A stretch of 64,000 nt of DNA from an uncultured bacterium (GTDB lineage: Bacteria > Actinomycetota > Coriobacteriia > Coriobacteriales > Coriobacteriaceae), in the NCBI GenBank assembly GCA_905216145.1, contig CAJMST010000005.1, positions 62,001 to 126,000 of the forward strand, written 5' to 3'. Each line of letters begins with the position of its first letter. Positions within the stretch are counted from its first letter, which is position 1. The translations under genes were made by a program, and so were the position numbers. A model generated the notes under the pieces. That model was not told the origin of the DNA. It worked only from the letters and a program-made list of their open reading frames with translations, and did no database searches. Shown here one piece after another: positions 8,023 through 16,779 of the stretch.

Positions 8023-9024
8023 CTATGCCCGCAGATCCTTCACACTGGAGCGCTCGACCAACACGCCCGAGACGAGCGTACGGCTTCTGGAGCTCGGGGC
8101 TTCCAGACCTGCGACGACCTCATTAAGCGCACGGACGCCCAGCTCACGATGGCGAAACTTTACCGACGTCAGAATCGAATTGGGTATCGTCTTGTAAAGC
8201 TCGTCATCAAAGCCAATCACGGACACATCATCGGGCACACTGAGCCCCCTGTCACGTAGAGCCATCATCACGCCGTTTGCCATGCAGTCGTTAGCAGCGA
8301 GGACCGCCGTGCAAGCGGGTTTATCGGCAAGCACAAGGCCCGCGGCATAGCCGCTATCCGCATTCCAATCGCCTTGCAGAGGCTCGGGCGGCTCAATGCC
8401 ACGCGTCTCGAGCGCCGCACGCCAACCTTTCATACGGCACTGGCTCGACAGTGACTCTTTCTTACCAGAGACGAAGTACACGTTCTTGTGACCGTGGTCC
8501 AAAAAGTACTCGCACGCCATATGCGCGCCGCCCTCTTGGTCGTCACTGACGGTGGAGCAGGTAGGATGCTCCATCGGCGTGATAATCACCGTCTTGAGGT
8601 CTTTCGGCGCCTCAAAGGTATCAAAGTCATCGACCATCTGGCGCAGGTTGAAGATCATGCCATCAACAGGCAGCTGCGACATCCTACGCGCCGCTTCGGC
8701 AAGGGTCATCTTCTCCCCTGCCCGTTTCTTGATCATCGTAAGCGCAAAGCCTCGCTCCTCGGCAGCATCGGCGATACCGTCAATCATGTCCACGGCACCG
8801 CCTGACAAGTGAAACAGCACCACGCCAATGCACCCGTAGCGTCCCAACTTGAGCGAGCGTGCGGCAAAGTTGGTGCGGAATCCAAGCGCCTCCATGGCCG
8901 AATGAACCTTATCGCGTGTCGACTCTCGCACGCTATCGGGCTCGTTGATCACACGCGAAACCGTCTTGAGAGAAACACCCGCGGCAATCGCCACATCGTT
9001 CATCGAGACGTTTTTCTTGTCCAT
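8023..9024 (-). CDS. LacI-family transcriptional regulator 2
   Basis: A 333-residue LacI/GalR repressor with helix-turn-helix MNDVAIAAGVSLKTVSR, hinge helix NFAARSLKLGRYGCIGV and effector domain (VDGMIFNL, AVLAANDCMANG, VSVIGFDDE). It is a paralogue of the regulator at 3053-4057. The frame extends to a GTG at 9084, preceded by AGGCAGG; I prefer the ATG at 9024 because it gives the usual ~8 residues before the helix-turn-helix, but the longer form is possible. It is divergent from lacE2, and a perfect 16-bp palindrome at 9188-9203 in the gap is its probable operator. Confidence 0.88.
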   Translation of the reverse strand: MDKKNVSMNDVAIAAGVSLKTVSRVINEPDSVRESTRDKVHSAMEALGFRTNFAARSLKLGRYGCIGVVLFHLSGGAVDMIDGIADAAEERGFALTMIKKRAGEKMTLAEAARRMSQLPVDGMIFNLRQMVDDFDTFEAPKDLKTVIITPMEHPTCSTVSDDQEGGAHMACEYFLDHGHKNVYFVSGKKESLSSQCRMKGWRAALETRGIEPPEPLQGDWNADSGYAAGLVLADKPACTAVLAANDCMANGVMMALRDRGLSVPDDVSVIGFDDELYKTIPNSILTSVKFRHRELGVRALNEVVAGLEAPSSRSRTLVSGVLVERSSVKDLRA

Positions 9025-9084
9025 CGTTGCCACTGCTTCTCCAGTCGGTTTTGCATCGCTTGCTTTTTGCGTTCTAGCATACAC

Positions 9085-9308
9085 TACCTGCCTGACTGAT
9101 AAATCAACCGTTTACCGGACAATATCGACCACTCACCCCTAAATCCTTGTTGCTCTTCCAAAAATGTCTTACGTTGTCATTAACGAAATGACAACGTTGT
9201 CATGTCGCAATGCCTTCCTTAAACAGGAAGGTTTCCGGGCAGTCCTGACCATCCATCGACGACCAGTTCCATCCACATGCATCGCGCATCAAGCAGCAAA
9301 GGAGCTCT
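9085..9308. promoter_or_regulatory. Divergent regulatory region between LacI-2 and lacE2
   Basis: Holds ACCGTTTACCGG at 9107-9118 and the perfect palindrome ATGACAACGTTGTCAT at 9188-9203, with an extra half-site TTACGTTGTCATT about 20 bp upstream. The central CG and 16-bp length are those of LacI-family operators. Confidence 0.75.
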
Positions 9309-11087
9309 ATGGACGCCATCGTAAAGATGCTCGAAAAGCATCAACCGTTCTTTGAGAAGATCTCGAGGAACATCTACCTCCAGGCCATCAAGGACGGATT
9401 CCTTGGGTGCATGCCCATTGTCCTCACCTCTTCGATCTTTCTGCTCATTGCCACCCTTCCCGGCGTAGTCGGCATCACACTGCCCCAGCCGCTCATCGAC
9501 TGGTGCAACAAGCTCTACAACTTCACCATGGGCGTCATGGGCATCATGGTTGCCGGCACCACTGCCAAGAACTTCACGGCATCCATGAACCGTCGTATGC
9601 CCGCCGGCAAAGTGCTCAACGACGGTTCCACCATGGTGGCCGCCCAGTGCAGCATGCTGCTGCTCGCAGTCACGCAGTTCACCACCAAGTTCAACGGCTC
9701 CGAACTTTCGGTCTTCGATTGCACCAGCATGGGCACGCGCGGTCTGTTCTCGGCCTATATCGCCGCGTTCATTACCGTGTGGGTCTACAAATTCTGCGTC
9801 TCGCGCGATCTGACCATTAAGCTGCCCAAAGAGGTCCCGGGCGCCATCGCTCAGAACTTCCGCGACATCATCCCCTTTGGCGGCGCCGTCATTATCTGCG
9901 GCATCATCGATGTCGTCGTGCGCAACCTCATGGGCGTTCCGTTCTCCGAGCTGCTTATCAAACTGCTCTCCCCGCTCTTCACTGCTGCAGAAACCTATCC
10001 TGGCCTTATCCTTATCCAGGCGGCTACCGCGTTCTTCTGGTTTATCGGCGTCCACGGCCCCTCGATTGTCCAGCCGGGCATCGACCCCATCCGTCTTGCC
10101 AACCAGGCCGAGAACCTGCAGGTTCTGCTGGCAGGCGGCCACCCCGCCCACTCCCTCACCTTTAACATGTCGCTCGTGGGTGAGTTCGGCGGCACCGGCG
10201 CCACGTTCATCGTGCCGCTTCTGCTGATTCTCTTTATGAAGTCCAAGCAGCTCAAAGCCGTCGGTAAGGCCTCGATTGTTCCTGTTGCCTTCGCCGTCAA
10301 CGAACCGCTGCTCTTTGGTGCGCCGATGATCCTTAACCCCTACATGCTCGTCCCCTTTGTTGCCGCCGGCTGCGTCAACGTAAGTGTTGCCAAGTTCTTT
10401 ATCGATAACGTGGGCATGAACGGCTTCTCCTTCGTGGTGCCTTGGGCCACCCCCGCCCCCATCGGCATTTTCATCACCACGAACTTCCAGCTTATCGCCT
10501 TGGTATTTGTCGCGATCATCATCTTGCTGGACGCCATCATCTACCTGCCGTTCTTGAAGGCATACGATAAGCTGCTCTGCGATCAGGAGGCCGAGCGCGC
10601 CGCCGAGCTGGGTCTCGAGTCCGATGGTGCTGCTGCCATCGCCGCCAACGCCTCTGCGCCCGCTGCCGAGCAGACTACCGCTTCCGTCGAGCCGACCGCC
10701 GCTGCCGTCGACAGCGAGCCTGTCGCCGATCAGCCCGAGCCCGCCGCCGACGCATCCGCTAAGAAGGATGTCGACGGCCTGAAGGTCCTCGTCCTGTGCG
10801 CCGGCGCCGGCACCTCTGCCATGCTTGCCAACGCCATCAAGGAAGGTGCCGCACAGACCGGAGAGAATATTGCTTCCTCCGCAGGCGCCTATGGTCAGCA
10901 CACTGCCATCATGGATCAGTACGACGTTATCGTGCTTGCCCCGCAGGTCCGTAGCTACTACAACGACATGAAGGCCGACACCGATCGTCTGGGCATTAAG
11001 CTGCTCGCCCCGCGCGGTAAGGAATATATCGACCTTACCCGTGACCCCGCTGGCGCCATCAAGTGGCTCCGCGAGAACCTCGACTAG
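9309..11087 (+). CDS. lacE: PTS lactose-type permease IICB, copy 2
   Basis: A 592-residue paralogue of the lacE1 product with the same IIC-linker-IIB order. The IIC domain has the GVHGPSIVQPG loop and NEPLLFGAP motif; the linker (about 435-485) is rich in alanine and glutamate; the IIB phosphocysteine is Cys497 in LVLCAGAGTSAM. The ribosome site AAGGAG precedes the ATG. It is followed 76 bp later by lacG2, repeating the lacE1-lacG1 layout. The second permease could differ in sugar preference or simply be a duplicate; the sequence does not settle this. Confidence 0.95.
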   Translation: MDAIVKMLEKHQPFFEKISRNIYLQAIKDGFLGCMPIVLTSSIFLLIATLPGVVGITLPQPLIDWCNKLYNFTMGVMGIMVAGTTAKNFTASMNRRMPAGKVLNDGSTMVAAQCSMLLLAVTQFTTKFNGSELSVFDCTSMGTRGLFSAYIAAFITVWVYKFCVSRDLTIKLPKEVPGAIAQNFRDIIPFGGAVIICGIIDVVVRNLMGVPFSELLIKLLSPLFTAAETYPGLILIQAATAFFWFIGVHGPSIVQPGIDPIRLANQAENLQVLLAGGHPAHSLTFNMSLVGEFGGTGATFIVPLLLILFMKSKQLKAVGKASIVPVAFAVNEPLLFGAPMILNPYMLVPFVAAGCVNVSVAKFFIDNVGMNGFSFVVPWATPAPIGIFITTNFQLIALVFVAIIILLDAIIYLPFLKAYDKLLCDQEAERAAELGLESDGAAAIAANASAPAAEQTTASVEPTAAAVDSEPVADQPEPAADASAKKDVDGLKVLVLCAGAGTSAMLANAIKEGAAQTGENIASSAGAYGQHTAIMDQYDVIVLAPQVRSYYNDMKADTDRLGIKLLAPRGKEYIDLTRDPAGAIKWLRENLD

Positions 11088-11102
11088 TTACCTCCCTCTG
11101 TT

Positions 11103-11129
11103 GGTGCCCGAATCCCCAGTTCGGGCACC
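11103..11129 (+). other. Intercistronic hairpin between lacE2 and lacG2
   Basis: GGTGCCCGAA (11103-11112) pairs exactly with TTCGGGCACC (11120-11129) across 7 nt; no T-run follows. Same place in the operon as the hairpin at 6191-6224, though the base sequence is unrelated. Confidence 0.75.
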
Positions 11130-11163
11130 TCTCCCTATTCGTATCCCACAGAAAGGATGACTC

Positions 11164-12585
11164 ATGACCAATCCCATGAAGTTCCCCGACGGCTTTGTGT
11201 TTGGCGGCGCCACCGCCGCTTACCAGGTTGAGGGCGAGACCCGCACGCACGGCAAGGGCAAAGTGCCCTGGGACGATTTCCTGGCTGCTCAGGGTCGCTT
11301 CTCCCCCGACCCCGCAAGCGATTTCTACAACAAGTATCCGGTCGATATCGACCTGTGCCAGCGCTTCGGCATCAACGGCATCCGCGTCTCCATCGCTTGG
11401 AGCCGCATCTTCCCCAACGGCACTGGTGAGATTAACCCCGAGGGCGTTGCCTTCTATCACGAGCTCTTTGCCACCTGCAACAAAGCCGGCGTTATCCCCT
11501 ATGTCACGCTCGATCACTTTGACACTCCCGAGGCCTTCTACCAGGACAGTGGCGAGGGCTTCCTGACGCGCACGACGATCGACGCCTTTGTCGAGTACGC
11601 CAAGTTCTGCTTTGCCGAGTTCACCGAGGTCAAGCACTGGTTTACCTTTAACGAGATTCCCGCGACCGCCGAGGGCAGCTTTATCGTCGGCAACTGGCCG
11701 CACGGCGAGAAGTATCGCCTGGACAAGGCCTTCCAGCTCATGCACAACATGATGGTGGCCCACGCCAAGGCTGTCGTCGCCTTCCATGAGGGCGACTTTG
11801 AGGGCGAGATCGGCATTGTCCAGAACCTGGAGCCCAAGTATCCCCTCGACCCCAACAACGCCGCCGACTGCGAGGCCGCCCGCATGGCCGACGTCATCAA
11901 CAACCGCTGGGTACTCGACGCCACCTTCCGCGGCCACTATGCAGCCGACACCATGGAGGCTGCGACCAAGCTGGCCCATATCGCCGGCGGCGAGCTCGAC
12001 GTTCGCGACGAGGACATCGCCGCGTTGACCGCCGCGCTCCCCTACAACGATTGCCTGGGCGTCAACACCTACAAGTGCCAGTTTCTGCGTGCCGCCGAGG
12101 GCGAAAACGACATCAACCACAATGGCACCGGCGACAAGGGCTCCTCGCGCTGGTTCCTCAAGGGCGTGGGCGAGGCATGCGTGCGCGAAGGCGTTCCCAC
12201 GACCGATTGGGACTGGATCATCTATCCCGAGGGCCTGTACGACCTGTTGCTCCGCATTAAGAACGATTACCCCAACTACAAGAAGATCTACATCACCGAG
12301 AACGGCATGGGCTATAAGGACGACTTCGAGGACGGCTTTATCGACGACGCCCCTCGTATCGACTACATGCGTCAGCATCTCGCATGGATCCTCAAGGCAA
12401 TCGACGGCGGTGTAAACGTCGATGGCTACTTTGTGTGGTCGCTGCAGGACCAGTTCTCCTGGACCAACGGCTATAACAAGCGCTACGGCCTGTTCTACAT
12501 CGACTTCGAGACCCAGAAGCGCTATCCCAAGGCGAGCGCGTACTGGTACAAGAACGTCGCGGAGACCGGCCTGCTCATGGCCTAA
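11164..12585 (+). CDS. lacG: 6-phospho-beta-galactosidase, copy 2
   Basis: A 473-residue GH1 enzyme closely related to the product of 6248-7687. Acid/base Glu164 lies in TFNEI, nucleophile Glu379 in ITENGMGY, and the phosphate-binding FSWTNGYNKRYG is conserved, so lactose 6-phosphate or a similar 6-phosphogalactoside is the expected substrate. The ribosome site AGAAAGGA lies 7 nt before the ATG. It forms a two-gene unit with lacE2 and is ended by the hairpin at 12608-12655. Confidence 0.94.
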   Translation: MTNPMKFPDGFVFGGATAAYQVEGETRTHGKGKVPWDDFLAAQGRFSPDPASDFYNKYPVDIDLCQRFGINGIRVSIAWSRIFPNGTGEINPEGVAFYHELFATCNKAGVIPYVTLDHFDTPEAFYQDSGEGFLTRTTIDAFVEYAKFCFAEFTEVKHWFTFNEIPATAEGSFIVGNWPHGEKYRLDKAFQLMHNMMVAHAKAVVAFHEGDFEGEIGIVQNLEPKYPLDPNNAADCEAARMADVINNRWVLDATFRGHYAADTMEAATKLAHIAGGELDVRDEDIAALTAALPYNDCLGVNTYKCQFLRAAEGENDINHNGTGDKGSSRWFLKGVGEACVREGVPTTDWDWIIYPEGLYDLLLRIKNDYPNYKKIYITENGMGYKDDFEDGFIDDAPRIDYMRQHLAWILKAIDGGVNVDGYFVWSLQDQFSWTNGYNKRYGLFYIDFETQKRYPKASAYWYKNVAETGLLMA

Positions 12586-12607
12586 TTCAAGCCGCGTACC
12601 CCCTGTC

Positions 12608-12655
12608 GGCCGCATGTGAGTCCCTCCACGGGATCGCATGCGGCCTTTTTTGTTT
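12608..12655 (+). terminator. Terminator of lacE2-lacG2
   Basis: GGCCGCATGTGA pairs with TCGCATGCGGCC and is followed by TTTTTTGTTTTT. Confidence 0.9.
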
Positions 12656-12677
12656 TTAACCGAGCCGCACCACACTT

Positions 12678-12818
12678 TTGTCTCGATCTGTAACATCTAG
12701 CATTGATTTTCGGCCCCAGCTGTTACGGATCGAGACAAACAGAACGCCCGAGCAGAAATGTCTAAATCTGTAACACGTAGCCCACTTTCGACCGTCTACC
12801 TGTTACAGATCAAGACAA
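12678..12818. repeat. Paired 61-nt hairpin repeat, locus B
   Basis: Hairpin 1 (12678-12738) has arms TTGTCTCGATCTGTAACA and TGTTACGGATCGAGACAA; hairpin 2 (12758-12818) has TGTCTAAATCTGTAACA and TGTTACAGATCAAGACA. The 19-nt spacer matches that of locus C. With the terminator and the palindrome at 12871-12945 it accounts for the whole 368-bp gap. Confidence 0.92.
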
Positions 12819-12870
12819 TAAGATAGTCAAATCCAAACTTTCCAAGCAGTTATGAAGCATGGTTTCTAGT

Positions 12871-12945
12871 TTTCGGTATCACGAACATACTTTCGGTATC
12901 ATTTAATGGTATTATGATATCGAAAGTATGTTCGTGATACCGAAA
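12871..12945. promoter_or_regulatory. 31-bp inverted repeat over the fic promoter
   Basis: The arm at 12871-12901 is matched in 30 of 31 positions by the reverse complement of 12915-12945, with a 13-bp centre that includes TATTAT. Each arm carries two copies of TTTCGGTATCA (one altered to TTTCGATATCA), so there are four half-sites. The right arm ends inside CGAAAGGAG, the ribosome site of the fic gene. It is a likely autoregulatory operator and, once transcribed, a strong hairpin next to the start codon. Confidence 0.85.
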
Positions 12946-12953
12946 GGAGCCAC

Positions 12954-14186
12954 ATGCGCCAGTTCGATTACGCCACAGTCCCAGCGGAACTCGAAGCAAC
13001 TCCAATCACCAACCTCCTCCTCTCGATACGCGAGCATAAAGGCCGACAGCTTGTTCTGAGTCAAGTCAAACCCGAACTCCTATCGTCCCTTATGGAGGAA
13101 GCTAAGATCCAAAGCACCCAATCCTCCAACGGACTTGAAGGAATTGTTACCACCCAAAAAAGACTCAAAGCAATCATGGCGTATTCCGCCAAGCCAAGCT
13201 CCCGCGCAGAGGAAGAAATCGCTGGATACCGAGATGTGCTGTCGCTTATTCACGAGCAACACGATTCCATTCCCGTAACGCCATCGGTCATTCTGCAGTT
13301 GCATCGTGACCTCATGGCGCACACGGCAATCTCGTATGGAGGCCATTGGAAGGATAGCGATAACGAAATCGTCTCCATTGACGATCAAGGTAATCGATTT
13401 GTGCGCTTTAGGCCCCCTTCAGCTCTAGCAACCCCGGGACTTATTAAAGAAGCCTGCCAGTCCCTCAACGATGCTTTATCTCGCCAAGTTTGCGATCCCC
13501 TCCTTATATCGCTCCGCTTTATCTTCGATTTTGTCAGTATTCATCCCTTCAACGATGGCAATGGCAGGATGAGCCGGCTCCTTACAACGCTGCTGCTCGA
13601 AAAGACTGGATACGACGTTGCGCGTTACATCAGCATCGAACGACTTATTGAAGAGAACAAAGCGCTTTACTACAACGCCCTCGCTGCAAGCTCCACTGGA
13701 TGGAATGAAAATCAAAACACCGAAGCACCCTTTATCCGTTTCATGCTCGGAACAACCCTGGCCGCCTACCGACAGCTCGAACAGCGTACCTTAATTGAAT
13801 CAAGCACTCGTCCCATGTCGAAGCAAGCGCGCATCGCCGTTCTATTTCAACAGAGACCCGGCGTCATTAAGAAATCAGACATCCGATCCAACTGCCCCGA
13901 TATCAGCGAGGTTACCGTTAAACGAACCCTCAGTCAGCTTGTTAGTTGCAGCGCAATCGAAAAAACAGGGGCGGGTCGTTCGACGGGCTACATACTCAAA
14001 GACGTCCATGCTCTAGAACTATTCTTGCAATCCACAATACCCGATAGCGAGGCCGCAATAACAAAAGAGGCTCCAAAGGATAAGCTCCTTGAACGTGTAA
14101 GCCACGCCGAGGATGAAAGCAGAGAGGGGCTCTATGAAGACTACGATTCATTCTCAAGGGACATAAAGACGAAATACGGAGTCTAG
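12954..14186 (+). CDS. Fic-domain protein with C-terminal winged-helix domain
   Basis: A 410-residue Fic protein, a family that usually transfers AMP to protein hydroxyls. The catalytic loop HPFNDGNGRMSR starts at His197. The N-terminal inhibitory motif [S/T]xxxE[G/N] is present as Ser58-NGL-Glu62-Gly63, placing it with Fic proteins held inactive by their own alpha-inhibitory helix. After the Fic core a segment of about residues 285-365 (ARIAVLFQQRPGVIKKSDI.. followed by EVTVKRTLSQL) looks like a winged helix-turn-helix. It is a single gene between lacG2 and the lacR fragment. AAAGGAG precedes the ATG. The target is unknown; the DNA-binding domain and the palindrome in front suggest control of its own promoter. 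Confidence 0.92.
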   Translation: MRQFDYATVPAELEATPITNLLLSIREHKGRQLVLSQVKPELLSSLMEEAKIQSTQSSNGLEGIVTTQKRLKAIMAYSAKPSSRAEEEIAGYRDVLSLIHEQHDSIPVTPSVILQLHRDLMAHTAISYGGHWKDSDNEIVSIDDQGNRFVRFRPPSALATPGLIKEACQSLNDALSRQVCDPLLISLRFIFDFVSIHPFNDGNGRMSRLLTTLLLEKTGYDVARYISIERLIEENKALYYNALAASSTGWNENQNTEAPFIRFMLGTTLAAYRQLEQRTLIESSTRPMSKQARIAVLFQQRPGVIKKSDIRSNCPDISEVTVKRTLSQLVSCSAIEKTGAGRSTGYILKDVHALELFLQSTIPDSEAAITKEAPKDKLLERVSHAEDESREGLYEDYDSFSRDIKTKYGV

Positions 14187-14280
14187 TCATATCCCAGAAT
14201 AGCCTCATCCTTGTTGCCCAAAATTATTTGCGCGTCATTGTGAAGCGATAATCCCCGCGCCGGCAGGGGGGGGCAGAAGT

Positions 14281-14566
14281 ATCGCCTGCCGATCTTGCTG
14301 GAGTCGGCGATCAGATAGCGCGAGTCGGCCTTGCTAAAGGCAAGCTGCTGGATGCGGCCCTCTTCCATGTTGGACGTGGACACGTCGCTGTCCAAGATGC
14401 CGTTGGCGCCGATAAACGCCGCGTCGATGCCCAGCGCACGCAGGGCATCCTCGGCCGTTGGTCCCACAAAGGCGGCGGTGCGGCGACGGTACATGCCGCC
14501 CACGAGGCACAGGTCGCAGTCTTCGCGCGCCTCAAGCAGGTTATAGACCGAAAGCGAATTGGTCAC
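14281..14566 (-). pseudogene. Truncated copy of lacR (DeoR family)
   Basis: The frame from 14566 downwards encodes TNSLSVYNLLEAREDCDLC and continues nearly identical to residues ~136-222 of the DeoR protein at 18765-19556, including GGMYRRRTAAFVGPTAED and the EEGRIQQLAFSKADSRYLIADSSKIG segment. The helix-turn-helix part and the C-terminal ~40 residues are missing; after SSKIG the frame runs into unrelated sequence and stops at 14183. It is an inactive fragment, left by a partial duplication or recombination. Confidence 0.88.
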
Positions 14567-14659
14567 ATGGATGGAAGGTAGCTTGTCGGTGACTCGGAGA
14601 GCGCAAATGCGATCTCACGACGGTTGCGCTCATTGTCTCAATTGGATACTCAACGAAAT

Positions 14660-14692
14660 ACGGCCCCGCAGCTCAATAAGCTGCGGGGCCGT
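14660..14692 (-). terminator. Terminator of lacE3
   Basis: ACGGCCCCGCAGCT pairs exactly with AGCTGCGGGGCCGT around a 5-nt loop, 37 bp past the stop of lacE3. The sequence after the stem on the minus strand is only modestly T-rich (ATTTCGTT). Confidence 0.75.
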
Positions 14693-14728
14693 ACTATACA
14701 TAGACGAATCAACGACGGAGTGCATCAA

Positions 14729-16423
14729 CTATTTGGCCAGCTCCTGAACGATCCAGTCAATTGCACCTTCGGGATCGTTGGTAAGGTCGATATACTCCTT
14801 GCCCCTTGTGGTGAGCAGTTTAATTCCAAGGCGATCGGTATCAGCCTTCATAGCGTCATAGTACATGCGTGCCTGGGGCGCCAGAACAATCACGTTGTAC
14901 TGATCCATCGTCTCATAGTGGCTTCCGTACGCACCGGACTGAGAAACCAGATCGATACCCTTAGCAGCGGCACCTTCGCGAAGAGCATTTGCCAAGAGAG
15001 TCGAAGTGCCGGCACCCTGGCAAAGCACAAGCACGCGGATCTGCTCCGCCTTGTCCTTTACCGCCTCGAGAGCTTTTGCGACATTTTCCTGTGCGGCAAT
15101 AGCATCTGCATCCGAGTTTCCTGCAGTCTCCTTTGCAGACTCTTCCAAACAAAGCTGATGGTCATACGCCTTGCAGAACGGATAGTAAATCACAAAGTCA
15201 ACGACCAACAGCACTGCCATCAATACGAGAGAACGCAGATCGAGACCCGTGGTGAGGAACGCACCAATTGGGCCGGGAAGCGCCCACGGCATGGTATACA
15301 TGGGGGCGTTCATTCCAATGACGTCAATGAAAAATTTACCGATAATGGCGTTGACCATAGGAGCCACTAGGAAGGGCACGAACATATAGGGATTGAGAAC
15401 AATCGGCATACCGAAGATAACGGGCTCGTTAACTCCAAAAATCACCGGGATAATCGATGCCTTGCCCATGGCTTTAAGCTGCTTGGAGCGCATAAACATG
15501 ATCAGGATAATAGGAACGATGAACGTGCAGCCAGAACCGCCCAGACCGCCGATGAAGCTTGTAAAGTCCTGCGTGAGAGCAATTGACGGGTGTCCACCTG
15601 CTTGGAAAACCTCAAGATTGGTAACGGTATTGCCGTAGAGCGCAGCATTGATCGGACTCATGACAACCGAAGCACCGTGGATACCCATAAATTGGAAAAG
15701 CGCGACCGCGCCTTCGATAAGCGCCATGCCAGGATAGGTGTCGACCGCGGAGAACAGCGGCGAGATGAGAGCGGATACCAAATTGGCGAACGGCACAGCA
15801 AGCAGCTTGCGGCTCGCAAGATCGATAAAAGCGCACGCAAGGATCGAAAACCCAAATGCAAAGATATCGCGAAAACTCTGCGCAATAGAGCCAGGGACCT
15901 CTTTGGGAAGCTTGATCGTCACATTATGGCTAATGCACACCTTATAGATATTAACGGTCAAGAATGCGGCTACGAACGCAGCGAGAAAACCCTTGGTTCC
16001 CATATAGCCGGTTTCAAAAACAGATGTATCTGCTCCGCCAATCGAGACAACATCGTTCGTCACCGATAGCAAGAGCATGCCGCACATGGCACAAACCATG
16101 CACGAGGTGGGGTTGAGAGATTTACCCGAAGGCATGCGACGGTTCATCGACATGGCAAGTGAGCTCGCCGTGGTGCCGGCCACCATAATGCCAAGAAGTC
16201 CCATGGTATATGCATAGATTTTATTGAAGAAATCCAGTACCTCAGACGGAAGCGTGATGCCTACATAGGCAGGGAGCGTCGAAAGAAGAAGGAGCAGGCT
16301 CGAGAACAGCACAATTGGCATATTCGAGAGAAAGCCATCCTTAATCGCCACCAGATAAATGTTCCTCGAGATTTTGTCGAAGAGGGGCTGGTGTTTTTCA
16401 AGGAATTTGACGATAGCGTCCAT
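14729..16423 (-). CDS. lacE: PTS lactose-type permease IICB, copy 3
   Basis: A 564-residue IICB permease of the LacE family. The IIC domain has GIHGASVVMSP in place of the GVHGPS loop of the other two copies, then NEPVIFGMP; a shorter linker (about 430-460) leads to a IIB domain with phosphocysteine Cys468 in LVLCQGAGTST. The ATG at 16423 is chosen over one at 16438 because AAAGGAT lies at the right distance and because the start MDAIVKFLEKHQP matches lacE2. Unlike the other copies it has no adjacent lacG; it stands alone, divergent from the gene at 16780. Its codon use is less GC-biased than lacE1 and lacE2. Confidence 0.93.
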   Translation of the reverse strand: MDAIVKFLEKHQPLFDKISRNIYLVAIKDGFLSNMPIVLFSSLLLLLSTLPAYVGITLPSEVLDFFNKIYAYTMGLLGIMVAGTTASSLAMSMNRRMPSGKSLNPTSCMVCAMCGMLLLSVTNDVVSIGGADTSVFETGYMGTKGFLAAFVAAFLTVNIYKVCISHNVTIKLPKEVPGSIAQSFRDIFAFGFSILACAFIDLASRKLLAVPFANLVSALISPLFSAVDTYPGMALIEGAVALFQFMGIHGASVVMSPINAALYGNTVTNLEVFQAGGHPSIALTQDFTSFIGGLGGSGCTFIVPIILIMFMRSKQLKAMGKASIIPVIFGVNEPVIFGMPIVLNPYMFVPFLVAPMVNAIIGKFFIDVIGMNAPMYTMPWALPGPIGAFLTTGLDLRSLVLMAVLLVVDFVIYYPFCKAYDHQLCLEESAKETAGNSDADAIAAQENVAKALEAVKDKAEQIRVLVLCQGAGTSTLLANALREGAAAKGIDLVSQSGAYGSHYETMDQYNVIVLAPQARMYYDAMKADTDRLGIKLLTTRGKEYIDLTNDPEGAIDWIVQELAK

Positions 16424-16779
16424 AACACATCCTTTCATGATTCCCGGGCACGCAACGATTTATCCGGACTCAACCGTCGTCGTCCCCGTTTGTATCCACT
16501 TATGTAAGTGAATATGTTCTTGTGCGAAATGTAATATCATTTGCGCGATTTGTCATAACCAATTCTTTTTCCGCTTTGTCGATATGTCAAGAATTCAAAT
16601 ACTTATTCGGTGAACGGTAGTTGATTAATATAAGGTTTTCCCAGCTAAAGGCTATTTTTTCCGAGCAGTACAATAAGTTTGCAACCGTTCACCGATTGGA
16701 TATAACATATTGAATATATTGTTGTAACAATATTAGAGACAATGTCACAAGCCTGTCGTTCTAGTCAAAGGAAGTAACA
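16424..16779. promoter_or_regulatory. Divergent regulatory region between lacE3 and the 16780 gene
   Basis: This AT-rich 356-bp gap is full of symmetric sites: CACTTATGTAAGTG at 16497-16510, CGGTGAACGGT at 16608-16618, ACCGTTCACCG at 16684-16694 (the reverse orientation of the previous one), and ATATTGTT-GT-AACAATAT at 16716-16733. The first and last are candidates for the GntR regulator at 17755; the middle pair belongs to the window-wide PTS motif. Confidence 0.65.

Noticed and set aside
14183..14566. Separate functional short DeoR-like gene
   Set aside because: No helix-turn-helix, broken C-terminus, no promoter or ribosome site; a lacR fragment.
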